From an uncultured Microbulbifer sp. (GTDB taxonomy: Bacteria > Pseudomonadota > Gammaproteobacteria > Pseudomonadales > Cellvibrionaceae): a stretch of 64,000 nt of DNA. Under the pieces are notes generated by a model. It was not told the origin of the DNA and made no database searches. It saw only the letters and a program-made list of their open reading frames with translations. Positions 36,706 to 46,644 of this stretch are shown here, one piece after another; within the stretch, counting starts at the first letter, position 1, and each line of letters starts with the position of its first letter. The translations under genes were made by a program, and so were the position numbers. The stretch spans positions 62,001 through 126,000 of the forward strand of contig NZ_CANLDD010000005.1 of the NCBI RefSeq assembly GCF_947489355.1, read 5' to 3'.

Positions 36706-37857
36706 ATGTCTGAGTATTTATTAAATTATCCAACGGCTGTGTTGGAAAAGGCTAACAGCTATTGGACGGCAAAAGAAATTGATCAGCAGCCCCGTGTATG
36801 GCGCGAAGCGGCACAAAATATCGTAGAGCAGCGAAGCGCAATTGAAGATTTTCTCGTACCAATTGTGGCAGATGCCGGGCTGAAAATTATTTTGCTGGGG
36901 GCCGGAAGCTCTTCATTTATTGGTGAAGCGATTGCTCCCCACTTACGCCAAAGTTTGAAGCGACGTGTGGAAGCCATCAAAACCACTGATATCCTGGCGG
37001 CTCCGGAACTGTATTTAGAGGCGCAAACTCCGACACTGGCAATTTCGTTTGCCCGCTCGGGCGATAGTCCGGAAAGTCTTGCCGCCGTGGCGTTGGTGAA
37101 TCAGATTGTCGAGCAGCACTCCCATCTGGTGTTAACATGCAATCCTGATGGCAGTCTGGCCAAAGTCTGTGCCGAGCGAGGGCAGGACCACATGCACTGC
37201 CTGTTGATGCCTGAAGGCACCAATGACCGCAGCTTTGCCATGACCAGCAGCTATTCCTCTATGATTGTTTCCTGCCTCTGTGTGTTCGGAGCTTGTTCAA
37301 GCTGGGTTGAGCAGGCGGCTCAAATGACCGAGCGCTTATTGGCGCAAGAGCTCGACCATATTCAGACGCTGGCGCAGCGGCCCTTTAATCGCCTGGTGAT
37401 TTTGGGGGCTGGGTCACTGCTGGGGTGCGCTCAGGAATCCGCGCTTAAAATGCTGGAACTAAGTGCTGGCCAAGTGGTGCCAATGCATGACTCACCATTG
37501 GGTTTTCGCCATGGTCCTAAATCCGTGGTTGATAAAAACACGCTGATTGTGCATTTTCACTCTGCCAATGCTTATACTGAACTCTACGACCGGGATCTTT
37601 TTGCAGAGCTAAATCGCGATGACAAGGCGCTATCCATTATTGGACTGTCGGCGGATCATTTTCAGTTGGATAGTAAATCGAGCGCTATGATAGACGATAT
37701 CTGGCTTGGTTTGGTGTACGTTGTTTTCTGTCAGGTGTTGGGATTCTACAAGGCGATTAATCTGGGGATTGGTGCTGACAATCCGTGCCCCTCCGGTGAA
37801 GTGAATCGGGTTGTACAAGGCGTGAGTTTGTATCCTTATGGATCACAGGCCGAATAA
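36706..37857 (+). CDS. agaS: galactosamine-6-phosphate deaminase/isomerase AgaS (two SIS domains)
   Basis: AgaS converts galactosamine-6-phosphate to tagatose-6-phosphate and ammonia. The 383-residue protein has two SIS domains: ILLGAGSSSFIGEAIAPHLR with SFARSGDSPESLAAV, and LVILGAGSLLGCAQESALKM with PMHDSPLGFRHGPKS. ATG 36706 follows AAGAGG at 36693-36698, and the gap from agaZ is 2 bp, so co-translation is likely. The GlcNAc counterpart NagB is unrelated, so its presence supports a GalNAc route. Confidence 0.9.
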   Translation: MSEYLLNYPTAVLEKANSYWTAKEIDQQPRVWREAAQNIVEQRSAIEDFLVPIVADAGLKIILLGAGSSSFIGEAIAPHLRQSLKRRVEAIKTTDILAAPELYLEAQTPTLAISFARSGDSPESLAAVALVNQIVEQHSHLVLTCNPDGSLAKVCAERGQDHMHCLLMPEGTNDRSFAMTSSYSSMIVSCLCVFGACSSWVEQAAQMTERLLAQELDHIQTLAQRPFNRLVILGAGSLLGCAQESALKMLELSAGQVVPMHDSPLGFRHGPKSVVDKNTLIVHFHSANAYTELYDRDLFAELNRDDKALSIIGLSADHFQLDSKSSAMIDDIWLGLVYVVFCQVLGFYKAINLGIGADNPCPSGEVNRVVQGVSLYPYGSQAE

Positions 37858-37921
37858 TCACTGCTGAAGACGGGCTCAAGGGTCTGAAGGTGTAACATAG
37901 TGGGGGTGAGCGGGGTGAATA

Positions 37922-38845
37922 ATGCTATACGGTATTGATGTCGGTGGAACGAAAATCGAAATAGCCATTTTTGATGATCATCTCAAGCGTCAAGACGGCT
38001 GGCGAGTCGACACCCCGAAAGACTGCTATCGCGATTTTATTGACGCAATTATTTCTCTGATTGCACAGGCTGACCAGCGCGTGGAGCAGCCGGCAAAGGC
38101 CATCGGTATTGGCATGATCGGCATCGTTGACGATAACGGCAACTGTGTCTCTTCCAACTTGCCCTGTGTGAATGGTATGTCTTTGGTTGAAGACCTGACG
38201 CGCTCACTGGTGCGGCCTGTGGCCATAGACAGCGACATGAATACTTTTGCGCTTTCTGAGTCCCTGGGCGGCGCTGGGGCGGGTATTGACATGGTATTAG
38301 GCGCGATTGTGGGGACCGGTACCGGCAGTGGTCTGGTGGTTAAAGAGCAAATATACAAAGGCCGGTCGGGCATCGCGGGTGAGTGGGGGCATGTGCCTAT
38401 TTCGGCAACATTGGTACAGCGCTACCAGCTGCCTCTGCGCGCTTGTGGTTGCGGCGGTTTCGGTTGTGCCGAGACCTATATTGCCGGCCCTGGGCTGTTG
38501 TGGCTCGGTCAGCATTGCGGAGGACAATTTGTCGATAACCCAGAGTTGATTGCGGCGCTGCGTGGAGGGGATGAGCGGGCTGAAAAAGCTTTTGCTATTT
38601 ATCTTGATTGCCTGGCGGGTAGCCTCGCCCAAGCCATTTTGCACTACGATCCGGGTGTGATAGTGATCGGTGGGGGCGTGTCCAATATCCGTGAAATTTT
38701 CCATCGACTGCCGGCTTTAATTGAAGCGCACCTATTGCCCGGAATGTCTGTTCCAGCGTTAAAGCGCCCTCGATTTGGTGATGCCAGCGGTGTTCGCGGT
38801 GCCGCCATCATGGCTCAGCAGCTCTGTCAGAAGACGGCGAGGTGA
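37922..38845 (+). CDS. agaK: ROK-family N-acetylhexosamine kinase, AgaK-like
   Basis: A 307-residue ROK kinase, predicted to phosphorylate GalNAc at C6 after import by AgaP. It has the phosphate loop MLYGIDVGGTKIEIAIFD, IDSDMNTFALSES, GTGTGSGLV, GEWGHVPIS and the ROK zinc motif CGCGGFGCAE, then PGVIVIGGGVSN. It closes the agaZ-agaS-agaK run. NagK (GlcNAc kinase) is the alternative; the AgaS/AgaZ context favours GalNAc. A GalNAc-6-P deacetylase gene (agaA) is missing between kinase and isomerase. Confidence 0.85.
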   Translation: MLYGIDVGGTKIEIAIFDDHLKRQDGWRVDTPKDCYRDFIDAIISLIAQADQRVEQPAKAIGIGMIGIVDDNGNCVSSNLPCVNGMSLVEDLTRSLVRPVAIDSDMNTFALSESLGGAGAGIDMVLGAIVGTGTGSGLVVKEQIYKGRSGIAGEWGHVPISATLVQRYQLPLRACGCGGFGCAETYIAGPGLLWLGQHCGGQFVDNPELIAALRGGDERAEKAFAIYLDCLAGSLAQAILHYDPGVIVIGGGVSNIREIFHRLPALIEAHLLPGMSVPALKRPRFGDASGVRGAAIMAQQLCQKTAR

Positions 38846-38863
38846 CACAGTGAAAAAGCACCT

Positions 38864-38893
38864 GTGAACAGCCGAGTGTTTCCCGGTGTTCAC
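38864..38893. terminator. hairpin between convergent aga and fuc operons
   Basis: GTGAACA at 38864-38870 pairs with TGTTCAC at 38887-38893, with CCG/CGG extending the stem inside. There is no long T-run, so it may stall convergent transcription or act as an RNA end structure rather than as a classic terminator. Confidence 0.4.
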
Positions 38894-38992
38894 TGGTTGG
38901 ATCAGTATGTCCTAGTGATCGAAAGCCCAAATTAACCTGGATTGACGGTGTGAGGGGGTACTGTAATGATGAGTCCCAATACGGGGCTGGTG

Positions 38993-39787
38993 TTATTCCG
39001 GTTTATAGCCAAGCTGTAGAGAAATACTGTGCGCGGCGGCTGACAGCATCTCTTTCACTTGATCAAAGGTGGGGTGTGGGGCGTTATCCAGGCGCTCAAG
39101 GTAAGGGACTGTGATCGCAGCCAGGACTTCGCCGGTATAGCCAAAAACCGGGTAGCTGATATCCCTTACCCCACTGACCTGCTGACTCTGCTTGCTTTCA
39201 TAGCCCTGCTCGCGCACTTTTTTTAATCTCGCCATTAGCGCTGACTTTTTGAAGCTATCGCCGGCGCGTTCCTGCAGCATTTGCTTGAGCATGTCATCCT
39301 CGGCAAAGGCCATCAAAACATGGCCGGAGCAGGTGTCGACCAGGTCTATTTCACTGCCCAACTTTACTCGGAAACCAAGATCCATCTGGCTGTCACGCTG
39401 ACCAATGACCAAGACTTTACCACGGTGATAAACGCTGAGATGGCAGGACTGCTCGATGGCGGGGGCCAACTTTTGCATGATCGGCAGGCTGGCACCCGTC
39501 AGCCGTTTAACCAGTGAATGCTGATGAGACAGCTCAAACAACTTCATGGTTAATACATAGGTGTCTCGTCCGGACTCGGTACTGAGGTAACCGCGTCGAT
39601 CAAGCACGGCGAGCATGCGAAAAATTTCACTGGTGGAGCGCGACAGTTTGGTGGCTATTTCACTAAGGGTTAAACCAGACTCTTCACCGCTGAGCAGCTC
39701 GATGATGTCCAGCCCTTTTTCCAGCGCTGGCGCCGTGTAGGGGGTTTTAGCCTTCTTTTTGTCCTTTTCTTCAGGGACTTTTGTCAC
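38993..39787 (-). CDS. IclR-family regulator of the fucose operon
   Basis: A 264-residue IclR regulator: a basic N-terminal tail, the winged helix (ALEKGLDIIELLSGEESGLT, LSEIATKLSRSTSEIFRMLAVLDRR split over two lines), and the effector domain with GQRDSQMDLGFRVKLGSEID, CSGHVLMAFAEDD and VSGVRDISYPVFGYTGEVLA. GTG 39787 with AGGAG is chosen because the open frame upstream runs into fucP. It is the last gene of the minus-strand fucose operon, so it probably senses fucose, fuconate or a keto-deoxy intermediate and acts on this operon. Confidence 0.83.
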   Translation of the reverse strand: MTKVPEEKDKKKAKTPYTAPALEKGLDIIELLSGEESGLTLSEIATKLSRSTSEIFRMLAVLDRRGYLSTESGRDTYVLTMKLFELSHQHSLVKRLTGASLPIMQKLAPAIEQSCHLSVYHRGKVLVIGQRDSQMDLGFRVKLGSEIDLVDTCSGHVLMAFAEDDMLKQMLQERAGDSFKKSALMARLKKVREQGYESKQSQQVSGVRDISYPVFGYTGEVLAAITVPYLERLDNAPHPTFDQVKEMLSAAAHSISLQLGYKPE

Positions 39788-39890
39788 GGAAATCTGGCAC
39801 TCCTGGACTCTGTTTGTGATTGCGCTACTTTCAGCTGCGAAGTGTAGCACAACTGGTCTGGGGCTATAAAGGAAGCGACTTTGGGCCCAT

Positions 39891-41252
39891 TCACCCGTGG
39901 AGGTGTTTGGCTCGGTAGCCATAGATGGCAATAACCACAAAGCAAATCAACGGCAGTGCAAATGAAGCTTGAGCGCCGCTCAGAAAATCCAGCGACCAGC
40001 GATCAATGACACTGGCTTGCAGCATTGGCAGAAAAGTGCCGCCGACGATGGCCATAACCAGTCCTGCAGCACCGATCTTGGCATCGTCTCCATGCAGCGT
40101 TTTAAGTGCGATACCGTAAATGGTTGGAAACATTAATGACATGCATCCTGAAATGGCGACCAGGCAGTAAAGTCCGTCAATGCCACCGATAAAAATGGTG
40201 CCCAAGCTGAGGAGCATCCCGCCAGATGAAAGAATTATTAACAGAAAACCAGGGCTGACGAACTTGAGTAAAAAAGTACAGATAAACCGACTGATGCAGA
40301 AGAGAACCATGGCGGCTATGTTGTACTGTTGGGCGAGAATCTGTGCCTCCTTTTCTGCCATACCTTCAGAGATAAAGACCTCGGTACCGTAATGAATGAT
40401 GAAAGTCCAGCACATGATTTGCGCACCGACATAAAACATCTGTGCGATAACACCCTCAACATAGCGTGTCGAGGTTACCAGGCGCGCTAAAATAGCCTTC
40501 AGACTGGCATTGTCGCTGCTGGCGGTGGGGTTGCCAGGCATAGCGCGCAAACTGATGATGACAAAGAGAATCGCCAGCACTAAACCGATCGCGATGTAAG
40601 GGGTACTGACCACAGTGAGATCGGCAGCTTTTACGGCTTCAAACTCCTCCAGAGGGAGGGCTTCCCGGGCGGATTTACTGCGAGCATCCAGGTTGGCCAG
40701 AATGAACTGCGATGCTGTGTACATGCCCAGCAGAGAGCCGAGAGGATTAAATGCCTGAGCCAGATTCAGACGCCGAGTGGCTGTTTCTGAGGGACCCATG
40801 GAAAGAATGTAAGGGTTGGCTGTGGTTTCAAGGAAAGCCAATCCGCAGGTTAAGACAAAGTAGGCGAGCAAAAAAGGATAAAACTCTCCGATTTGGCTGG
40901 CGGGCACGAACAGCAGGCCCCCCAGTGCATAGAGTCCAAGCCCCATTAAAATGCCGGCTTTGTAAGAAAATCGACGGATAAACAGCGCCGCGGGAATGGC
41001 CATAGCGCCGTAGCCGCTGTAGAAGGCAACTTGTACCAGCGTGGCTTCAGTGGTGCCGGTCAGGAAAATCTTCTCGAACGCCGCGACCATGGGATTAGTG
41101 ATATCATTGGCGAAGCCCCACAGAGAAAAACAGCAGGTGATCAGAATAAACGGAATCAGCAGGGCCTTTGGAATCAGGGCATTTTTTTGCGGGCTCGCTG
41201 TGTGAGCCGCTCGGGCGGGAATATCTGCCGAACTTGTGTCTGCGATCGTCAT
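39891..41252 (-). CDS. fucP: L-fucose:H+ symporter
   Basis: A 453-residue MFS permease with 12 helices. The family marks are ALLIPFILITCCFSLWGFAN, DITNPMVAAF, GYGAMAIPAALFIRRFSYKAG, the core motif CGLAFLETTANPYILSMGP and MSLMFPTIYGIALKTLHGDD; the first pair carries the Asp seen in FucP proton coupling. It lies in the operon with the fucose-oxidising enzymes and stops 103 bp before the IclR gene. Between its start and the upstream FAH gene stop lies a 30-bp direct repeat. Confidence 0.9.
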   Translation of the reverse strand: MTIADTSSADIPARAAHTASPQKNALIPKALLIPFILITCCFSLWGFANDITNPMVAAFEKIFLTGTTEATLVQVAFYSGYGAMAIPAALFIRRFSYKAGILMGLGLYALGGLLFVPASQIGEFYPFLLAYFVLTCGLAFLETTANPYILSMGPSETATRRLNLAQAFNPLGSLLGMYTASQFILANLDARSKSAREALPLEEFEAVKAADLTVVSTPYIAIGLVLAILFVIISLRAMPGNPTASSDNASLKAILARLVTSTRYVEGVIAQMFYVGAQIMCWTFIIHYGTEVFISEGMAEKEAQILAQQYNIAAMVLFCISRFICTFLLKFVSPGFLLIILSSGGMLLSLGTIFIGGIDGLYCLVAISGCMSLMFPTIYGIALKTLHGDDAKIGAAGLVMAIVGGTFLPMLQASVIDRWSLDFLSGAQASFALPLICFVVIAIYGYRAKHLHG

Positions 41253-41303
41253 TGGATGTTCCTGAGTTATTATTATGAATCAGCGTGCGACAAGCTTGCT
41301 GTT

Positions 41304-41363
41304 GCTCAGTGTAACAGCCTGCCTGTTGCCGGTGCTCAGTGTAACAGCCTGCCTGTTGCCGGT
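41304..41363. repeat. two exact tandem copies of a 30-bp unit
   Basis: The unit at 41304-41333, beginning GCTCAGTGTAACAGCCTGCC, is repeated without change at 41334-41363. It fills most of the space between the fucP start (41252) and the FAH-family gene stop (41366). No spacer separates the copies, so it is a tandem duplication, not a CRISPR-like array. Confidence 0.95.
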
Positions 41364-41365
41364 GC

Positions 41366-42211
41366 TTAGGGGGTGGCAATCACTGTCTGGTGCTGTTCCC
41401 CGAGTCCTTCGATACCCAGCGTCATGGTGTCATTGGCTTTCAGATAAATGGGTGGATTAAAGCCGAGGCCCACGCCTGGCGGTGTGCCGGTAGAGATGAC
41501 ATCTCCCGGTTGCAGGCTCATAAACTGGCTGAGGAAGCTGACGATATAGGCGGGTTTGAAGAGCATGGTTTTGGTGTTGCCGGCCTGGCGTCTGATACCG
41601 TTGACGTCCAGCCACATGGACAGATTGCCAACATCGCTGATTTCCTCCTTGGTGACAAGCCAGGGGCCAAGGGGACCGAAAGTGTCACAGCCCTTACCCA
41701 AATCCCACTGTCCGCTGCGCTCAAGCTGGAACTGGCGTTCGGAAATATCATTGATAACGCAGTAGCCGGCAATCGCTTCCTCAGCAACTGTCTCATCGGC
41801 ATAGGCGGCCGCTTTGCCAATTATTATGCCCAGCTCAACTTCCCAGTCGGTTTTTTCACTGCCCTTGGGAATCATAACATCGTCATTGGGACCGCTAATG
41901 GCGCTGGTGAACTTTGAAAAAACCACAGGCTCTTCGGGAACTTCAGCACCGGTTTCTGCCACGTGATCGGCATAGTTCAATCCAATGCATAAAAATTTCC
42001 CGACATTGTTCACGCAGGCACCGTAACGCACTTTTTGATCAACCAGGGGCAGGGTACTTGGATCCAGGTCCATCAGCATTTGGAGCTTGTCCCCAGACAG
42101 TAAGTCCCCATCAATATCGTCAACGAACTTTGACAGATCGCGTATATTGCCATCACAGTCCAGCATGCCGGGTTTTTCGTGATTTTTTTTCCCGTAGCGT
42201 AAAAGTTTCAA
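41366..42211 (-). CDS. FAH-family hydrolase, predicted 2,4-diketo-3-deoxy-L-fuconate hydrolase
   Basis: A 281-residue fumarylacetoacetate-hydrolase-fold protein. It has IGLNYADHVAETG, EPVVFSKFTSAISGPND, the metal-binding DWEVELGIIIGK, CDTFGPLGPWLV and the ending DVISTGTPPGVGLG, all typical of the acylpyruvase branch that cleaves 2,4-diketo-3-deoxy sugars. In this operon the expected reaction is hydrolysis of diketo-deoxyfuconate to pyruvate and L-lactate. The start is TTG 42211, since AGGA precedes it and the family begins LLRYG here; another TTG lies 8 codons earlier. Confidence 0.8.
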   Translation of the reverse strand: MKLLRYGKKNHEKPGMLDCDGNIRDLSKFVDDIDGDLLSGDKLQMLMDLDPSTLPLVDQKVRYGACVNNVGKFLCIGLNYADHVAETGAEVPEEPVVFSKFTSAISGPNDDVMIPKGSEKTDWEVELGIIIGKAAAYADETVAEEAIAGYCVINDISERQFQLERSGQWDLGKGCDTFGPLGPWLVTKEEISDVGNLSMWLDVNGIRRQAGNTKTMLFKPAYIVSFLSQFMSLQPGDVISTGTPPGVGLGFNPPIYLKANDTMTLGIEGLGEQHQTVIATP

Positions 42212-42269
42212 GCTTGTATCCTCGCTATCGTTCAATCAATGTTACGCAAGCGCACGTGTTTACCTGTAG

Positions 42270-44222
<1,953 letters not shown>

Positions 44223-44226
<4 letters not shown>

Positions 44227-44549
44227 ATTTTACCTTGAACCGCATGTCTATCGTGAGAGGGCATGTAATCACTCTTGATATTGTGCATGTGAACATGTTG
44301 GCCGAGTGCAATCTCCACTGTGGCCGAGCCTATCGGCATGCCACAGCGAACAATCTTTTCCCCCTTGGTGATCGCTTGGCGTGCCACCTTGTGGCCAACG
44401 CCAATGGCGGTTGATAATTGCATTTCGGTGCCGTTTATCATTACCACTTCATTCGCTTTAATTGGCCGGCAGCAGATGAGTACATTGTCTTCATCACTTA
44501 AGGCAATCAGGCGTTTATCTTGGGCTGTCGTTGTGTTCATGAATGTCAT
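44223..44549 (-). CDS. UxaA-family dehydratase small (SAF-domain) subunit
   Basis: A 108-residue SAF-domain protein equal to the N-terminal portion of UxaA. Visible marks are RLIALSDEDNVLICCRPIKA, IGVGHKVARQAITKGEKIVR, CGMPIGSATVEIALGQHVHM and HNIKSDY, the conserved His-Asn ending of SAF subunits. It overlaps the large-subunit start by 4 bases (ATGA). ATG 44549 or ATG 44540 may be the start; neither has a strong ribosome-binding site. The single UxaA protein of E. coli is split into two genes here. Confidence 0.8.
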
Positions 44550-44608
44550 CAGTTTGTTGTGTTTAAGCAAAAAAGTGCGTCTTAAGAACGGGTCTTTTCC
44601 CCGGGCTG

Positions 44609-45454
44609 TCAAATGGTAGAGTGGTGCTTGTGCAGCCGATAAAAGTGCTGGGCACTTGTGCCCATGATGGCGGCCTGATCGTCAGCGGGCAGCGGGGCAA
44701 TAAAAGTTTGTACCATCGAGTGCCAGTGCGCGTAGTCGGAGGCAAGATTGAGCACAGGCCAATCGCTGCCCCACATCAGTCTCCGCGGGCCAAAGCAAGC
44801 CAGCAGGTGTTGCATGTAGGGCTGAATTTCTGTATCGCTGGCACAGTGACCCGCTTCGGTGAGCAGGCCAGACAGCTTGCAATAGGCGTTGGTATCTTTG
44901 GCGATGCGGCTTATATTGTCGGCCCAGAGATCAAATTCTCCTGAGGCAATATCGGGTTTTGCGCCGTGATCAATGACGACGTTTAAGCTTGGGTAGCGCA
45001 ACATCAGGGTGTGCAGGTTGTCCAGGTGCTCGGGTTTGACCAGAGCATCAAAACTCAGATTTTCCCTGAGCAAAATTTGAAATGCTGGATCGAGTTCGGA
45101 CTTTAACATCCAGTTGCGGTCGTTAATATCTTGCAGCATCGGGCGAACTCCCAAAAACCTGGGTTGCTGACTCAGCTTTTGAAGATCCGCCTGGCCCGCG
45201 GGGGTATCCATCGCCACCCAGCCAACGACGCCGGCAATAAACGCATTTTCATCGGCCAAACTGAGCAGGTATTGCGTTTCTGCCAGTTTATCTGTGGCCT
45301 GTACCAGAATGGTTTGATCAATGTCACCGGCTTGCAAATGGCCTCTGATATCGTCGGGTAAAAAATCGCGATACAGTGCTTCGAAGCTGGGGCCCAGCCA
45401 GTCGTAATCTCCGCGGCTTAGCAGCCAAAAGTGCTGATGGCTATCTATCCGCAT
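44609..45454 (-). CDS. amidohydrolase-family lactonase, predicted L-fuconolactonase
   Basis: A 281-residue COG3618-type metal-dependent hydrolase. It has the metal-binding RIDSHQHFWLL, DFLPDDIRGHLQAGDIDQTI LVQ pattern, VIDHGAKPDI and the ending RLMWGSDWPVLNLAS. Such enzymes open L-fucono-1,5-lactone to L-fuconate. The start overlaps the aldo/keto reductase stop by 10 bases, matching the reaction order dehydrogenase then lactonase. Confidence 0.85.
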   Translation of the reverse strand: MRIDSHQHFWLLSRGDYDWLGPSFEALYRDFLPDDIRGHLQAGDIDQTILVQATDKLAETQYLLSLADENAFIAGVVGWVAMDTPAGQADLQKLSQQPRFLGVRPMLQDINDRNWMLKSELDPAFQILLRENLSFDALVKPEHLDNLHTLMLRYPSLNVVIDHGAKPDIASGEFDLWADNISRIAKDTNAYCKLSGLLTEAGHCASDTEIQPYMQHLLACFGPRRLMWGSDWPVLNLASDYAHWHSMVQTFIAPLPADDQAAIMGTSAQHFYRLHKHHSTI

Positions 45455-46488
45455 CGTAATTTCTCACCCGGTACTGGAGCGGATTCGCCGATTGCTCCAC
45501 AAGATTTAAGCTCTGTCCAAAATTCGTCGGGGATCGTGTAACTCAACAGGTCAATGCTCTGTTGAATTTGCTCCGCTGAGCACATTCCGGGAATGACACT
45601 GCACACAGCCGGGTGCGCGAGAGGAAACTGAAGGGCCGCCGCAGGCAATGGCACTTGAAAGTGGCGGCAGACGGATTCAATCCGCTCAACGCTTTGAATG
45701 ACCTCAGCGGGGGCTGGCTGGTAATTGTAATTGGGGGCGGCATTGGTTTGAGTGCCGCTGGCGAGGATACCCGAATTGAAAGGTCCGCCGATAATAACGG
45801 CGCTGTTGCGCTCGACACACTTGGGTAAAAAGCTCGTCAGTGCGCCTTGCTCCAGGAGCGTGTAACGCCCCGCTAACAGGAAACAGTCAAACTCCCCGTG
45901 CGCCATAGCGGCTTCACAGACCTGATATTCATTAACGCCCATGCCAATGGCTTTAATACGGCCATCGCGGCGAAGCGCATCCAGCGCTTTGTAGCCACTG
46001 GTCATGCAAGTGTGAAAGTGCTGTTGGTGGTCGGCGCCGTGGGTTGCCTGGCCCAGGTCGTGGATCAGCAGTACATCGATACGGTCAAGCCCCAGGCGCT
46101 GCAGGCTGTGTTCAAAGGAGCGCATGATACCGTCGTAGCTGTAGTCATAATGGCTGTCAAAGGGCATGGGCGAGTGAAAGCCGTGCCGCTGTGCACGGTA
46201 ACCTGCCGGTCTCAGCAAGCGACCGACCTTGGTTGACAGCACGTAACCCTGATCCTGTTTTTGCCGCAACAGATCGCCCAGGCGCCGCTCAGACAAGCCC
46301 TGCCCGTAATGCGGGGCCGTGTCAAAGAGTCGAATGCCGCTGTTCCAGGCCGCTTCGAGGGTGTTTTTGGCCTGTTGGTTGCTAATGGCCTGGTACAAGT
46401 TCCCCAGCGGCGCGCAGCCGAAGCCGAGCTCACCCACGCTTAATGTGGTGTTGCCCAGGGTATTTATTGCAGAAGCGATATTTTTCAT
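45445..46488 (-). CDS. aldo/keto reductase, predicted L-fucose 1-dehydrogenase
   Basis: A 347-residue member of the AKR superfamily close to D-threo-aldose/L-fucose 1-dehydrogenases. It has LGFGCAPLGNLY, the catalytic GIRLFDTAPHYGQGLSERRL (Asp-Tyr), the catalytic Lys in VLSTKVGRLL, and DRIDVLLIHD with the catalytic His. It opens the fucose operon and would oxidise L-fucose to the lactone with NAD(P)+, feeding the lactonase that overlaps it. Other aldoses cannot be excluded. Confidence 0.83.
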   Translation of the reverse strand: MKNIASAINTLGNTTLSVGELGFGCAPLGNLYQAISNQQAKNTLEAAWNSGIRLFDTAPHYGQGLSERRLGDLLRQKQDQGYVLSTKVGRLLRPAGYRAQRHGFHSPMPFDSHYDYSYDGIMRSFEHSLQRLGLDRIDVLLIHDLGQATHGADHQQHFHTCMTSGYKALDALRRDGRIKAIGMGVNEYQVCEAAMAHGEFDCFLLAGRYTLLEQGALTSFLPKCVERNSAVIIGGPFNSGILASGTQTNAAPNYNYQPAPAEVIQSVERIESVCRHFQVPLPAAALQFPLAHPAVCSVIPGMCSAEQIQQSIDLLSYTIPDEFWTELKSCGAIGESAPVPGEKLRCG

Positions 46489-46644
46489 AAATAAAAATAG
46501 TTTTCACTTTCTAAAAAAAGAGTAACATAGTCCCCTATGGACGTACAGCGATCATTTACTGTGGGGTTGCCGGACAAGGCGATCCTTTGGCGGCTGGCCT
46601 CCAACGCCCTGGTCTTATTCGATTAACATTTAGGGGGTGTATCT

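Noticed and set aside
41304..41363. CRISPR-like repeat
   Set aside because: Two abutting copies only, with no spacer and no cas genes.
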